Origin: Ahniella sp.
GTDB taxonomy: Bacteria; Pseudomonadota; Gammaproteobacteria; Xanthomonadales; Ahniellaceae
Assembly (NCBI GenBank): GCA_016712105.1
Contig: JADJRU010000002.1
Span: 1-64,000 of the forward strand
Direction: 5' to 3'
DNA: 64,000 nucleotides
The notes beneath the pieces were generated by a model, which was given only the letters and a program-made list of their open reading frames with translations, did no database searches and was not told the origin of the DNA. A program made the translations under genes and the position numbers. Numbering within the stretch: the first letter of the stretch is position 1; the number at the start of each line of letters is the position of its first letter. Below are positions 62,207 through 64,000 of the stretch, in pieces.

Positions 62207-64000
62207 TACACAGCCTCGACTCGATTGCGACCGTTCGACTTGGCCAGATAGAGCGCCTGATCGGCACGCGCGAGCACGGACACCAGGCCGGATGTCTCGC
62301 CGCCGTGGATCGCGGACAAGCCGATGCTGGCGGTGACGACGATGTCACCCTGACTGATGTTGAAGGTCTGCGCAGCAATGTGCGAACGGAGATCCTGCAG
62401 AATGCGCATGGCGTCGCGGGCCGCGACCCGCGTCAGGACAATGAGAAATTCCTCGCCCCCCCAGCGACCGACATGCGCGTCTTCGGACACATGTTTGCGC
62501 AGGCGCGCGGCAAATTCGCGCAGCACGCGATCACCATCGGCATGACCATAAGTATCGTTGATGGATTTGAAGCGGTCGATGTCGACCAAGGCCAGAGCCA
62601 GCGGCATCCCCTCGGCGCGAAACTGGTTCATGGCTCGGTCGAGCACTACCATGGTCGCACGTCGATTCGGCAGTTGGGTCAGCGAATCGGAATTGGCGGC
62701 ACGATCCAGTGCCGCTGCAGTTTCAACCAATGCGGCATGAACACGCGCGAGCTCATCCCGGCTGGCTTTGAGCTCGGCGTTGAGGCGTTGCGACTCACGG
62801 AATCGGAAGGATACAAAAGCCAGCCCCCGAGCACGGCCAGGAAAGCACCGACCAGCGCGATTCCGAACCAGCGCTGACGCGTGATCCGCAAACCCTGGAT
62901 CTGGTTGTCCCGTTCCAGCAATTTCTTTTCGGCCTCGACTCGCTGCTGGTTCAGATCGGCTTCCAGTCCCGCGATCTTTCGACTGGCCGTCTCGAGCGAC
63001 AACTCGCGGTCGAGTTCGGCATGTGCCTTGCGGGATTCGAATGCGGCTTCGGCGTCACCCAACGCCAATTGTACGTTCGACAGTGCATCCAGCGCTTCCC
63101 GCTCAAGCACCTTGTCACCCAGGCGGCGGGCGTCATAGACCGTCCGGCCGCCCTGCGTACGCGCCTCCTGATACTGTCCGAGTGCACTCAACACGCGAAG
63201 CTCCGACAGGCGCAACAGCACCTGATCGCGCAAGGCAACCGAGTCGAACTGCGTCATCGCCTTGTCGGACCAAAGCTTTGCGCCTTCCATATCCCCTTGC
63301 GCCAATCGCACTTCGGCAAGCGTCGTGAACGCGTTGACCTTGTTCGGCGGGCTCCCCGAGAGCTGCGCATCCTCGGCTGCCGCCTCGGCATACCGAAGCG
63401 CCTCGTCGATTCGCCCGGATTTGAGCAAGGACTTGCCGAGCTCGCCTCGTAGAGCAATACCTTCACGGCGATCGCGTTCTTCGAGCAGGCCGAGTGCCCG
63501 GATCATGTTTTCGGCACCGAGTTCCTCATCTTCCAGATTGCGATAAAGATTCCCGAGCAGACGATGACTGCGTGCCATCTCCTGGCGGTCGTCCAGGCGC
63601 GTGGCGATGGCCAGAGCTTCGTTGTGTTTCATCAGGGCCTCGGCGAACTGGCCGATCCGCCCGTAGATCATGCCCATCGCGTTCAGCGTATGGGCCTTGC
63701 CATACAGATCGCCGACCTTCTCGTAGTTTGCCAGCGCCTTCTCGAACTGGCGCACGGCCAGTTCCGGGCGGCCGTCCTTGCGATCAAGAACGCCGCGCTG
63801 ATAGTGAACTTCTGCCTGCCAGGCGGGCTCCTGCATGTGCTTGGCCAACAGGTTCATTCGATCGATCAGTTTTAACGCTTCGGGTGTTCGACCCCGATTG
63901 GCCAGCATCGCCGCCATCCGGGCATTCGCCCGGAACTCGAGATCACGCAGGCCCAACTGGCGAGCCTCGTCAAGCAACCGGGCCAAACTCTCCAGCGCTG
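62206..64000 (-). CDS. TPR-repeat sensor diguanylate cyclase (frameshift; 5' end beyond window)
   Basis: Many TPR helices (AGMIYGRIGQFAEALMKHNEAL-type repeats between about 62950 and 64000) precede a coiled coil, one membrane helix (WFGIALVGAFLAVLGGWLL), a second coiled coil (SQRLNAELKASRDELARVHAAL) and a GGDEF domain with intact RWGGEEF, LVDIDRFKSINDTYGH and the ARADQALYLAK end. An indel near 62820 splits membrane helix and GGDEF frames. The frame is open to the right edge, so the N-terminus, likely including a signal peptide, is missing. It should make c-di-GMP; input unknown. Confidence 0.88.

Overview
The window is 64 kb of GC-rich (roughly 60-65%) gammaproteobacterial chromosome. Gene content points to the order Lysobacterales (Xanthomonadales): a DUF1249 protein, a TrpRS with a C-terminal extension, a short RnfB overlapping metG, a lexA2-type repressor with a GTAC-N4-GTGC operator in front of imuA-imuB, and an exported protein ending in the tail NGFE. 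I cannot name genus or species. The window contains housekeeping and accessory genes. I see no prophage, transposase, CRISPR array, tRNA or rRNA.

Layout. 1-4.3 kb (minus strand): prpB, a CGYC redox protein, mdh, a second CGYC redox protein and an aspartate-type aminotransferase, preceded by a bizarre 468-base block made of G and C only (3831-4298). 4.36-6.9 kb: an operon of three overlapping lipoproteins, one an M48 protease; then a DUF1249 protein and an MBL/beta-CASP hydrolase. 9-14 kb: a Sel1-like gene joined to a GAPDH lacking its C-terminal quarter, yggX, acetoacetyl-CoA synthetase and an AraC regulator. 14.2-21.9 kb: one RND adaptor followed by two RND pumps. 22-31.7 kb: a beta-propeller diguanylate cyclase, clpA/clpS, nudJ-mnmA-hflD, and trpS. 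31.8-34.4 kb: an exported protein, an alpha/beta hydrolase, lpxH and a small lipoprotein.

34.6-40.8 kb is the most interesting region. A luxR-luxI quorum-sensing pair has two abutting lux boxes upstream of luxI. A third lux box lies at the same distance upstream of a response-regulator-like gene whose acidic pocket and phosphoacceptor are all Glu. A fourth lux box heads a hairpin-rich, gene-free stretch that may encode a structured RNA. That stretch runs directly to the lexA-imuA-imuB mutagenesis cassette, which lacks its usual dnaE2. This suggests, but does not prove, a link between quorum sensing and inducible mutagenesis.

40.9-64 kb: glmM, an Fe(II)/2-oxoglutarate-type oxygenase, a MacB-like permease, a Tat-exported amine oxidase, a secreted protein of about 14 carboxypeptidase-regulatory-like repeats, rnfB-metG, purB, nnr-tsaE, a secreted zinc metalloprotease, a Crp-type regulator and a TPR-diguanylate cyclase running off the end. 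Two dispersed repeat families (one forming REP-like inverted pairs) occur between genes.

Quality caveat. About 27 apparent single-base indels, many in or next to short homopolymers, interrupt otherwise convincing genes, including essential ones (metG, glmM). Together with inflated poly-G runs, this indicates sequence error rather than mass pseudogenisation. I therefore annotate whole genes across the frameshifts and state where they lie.
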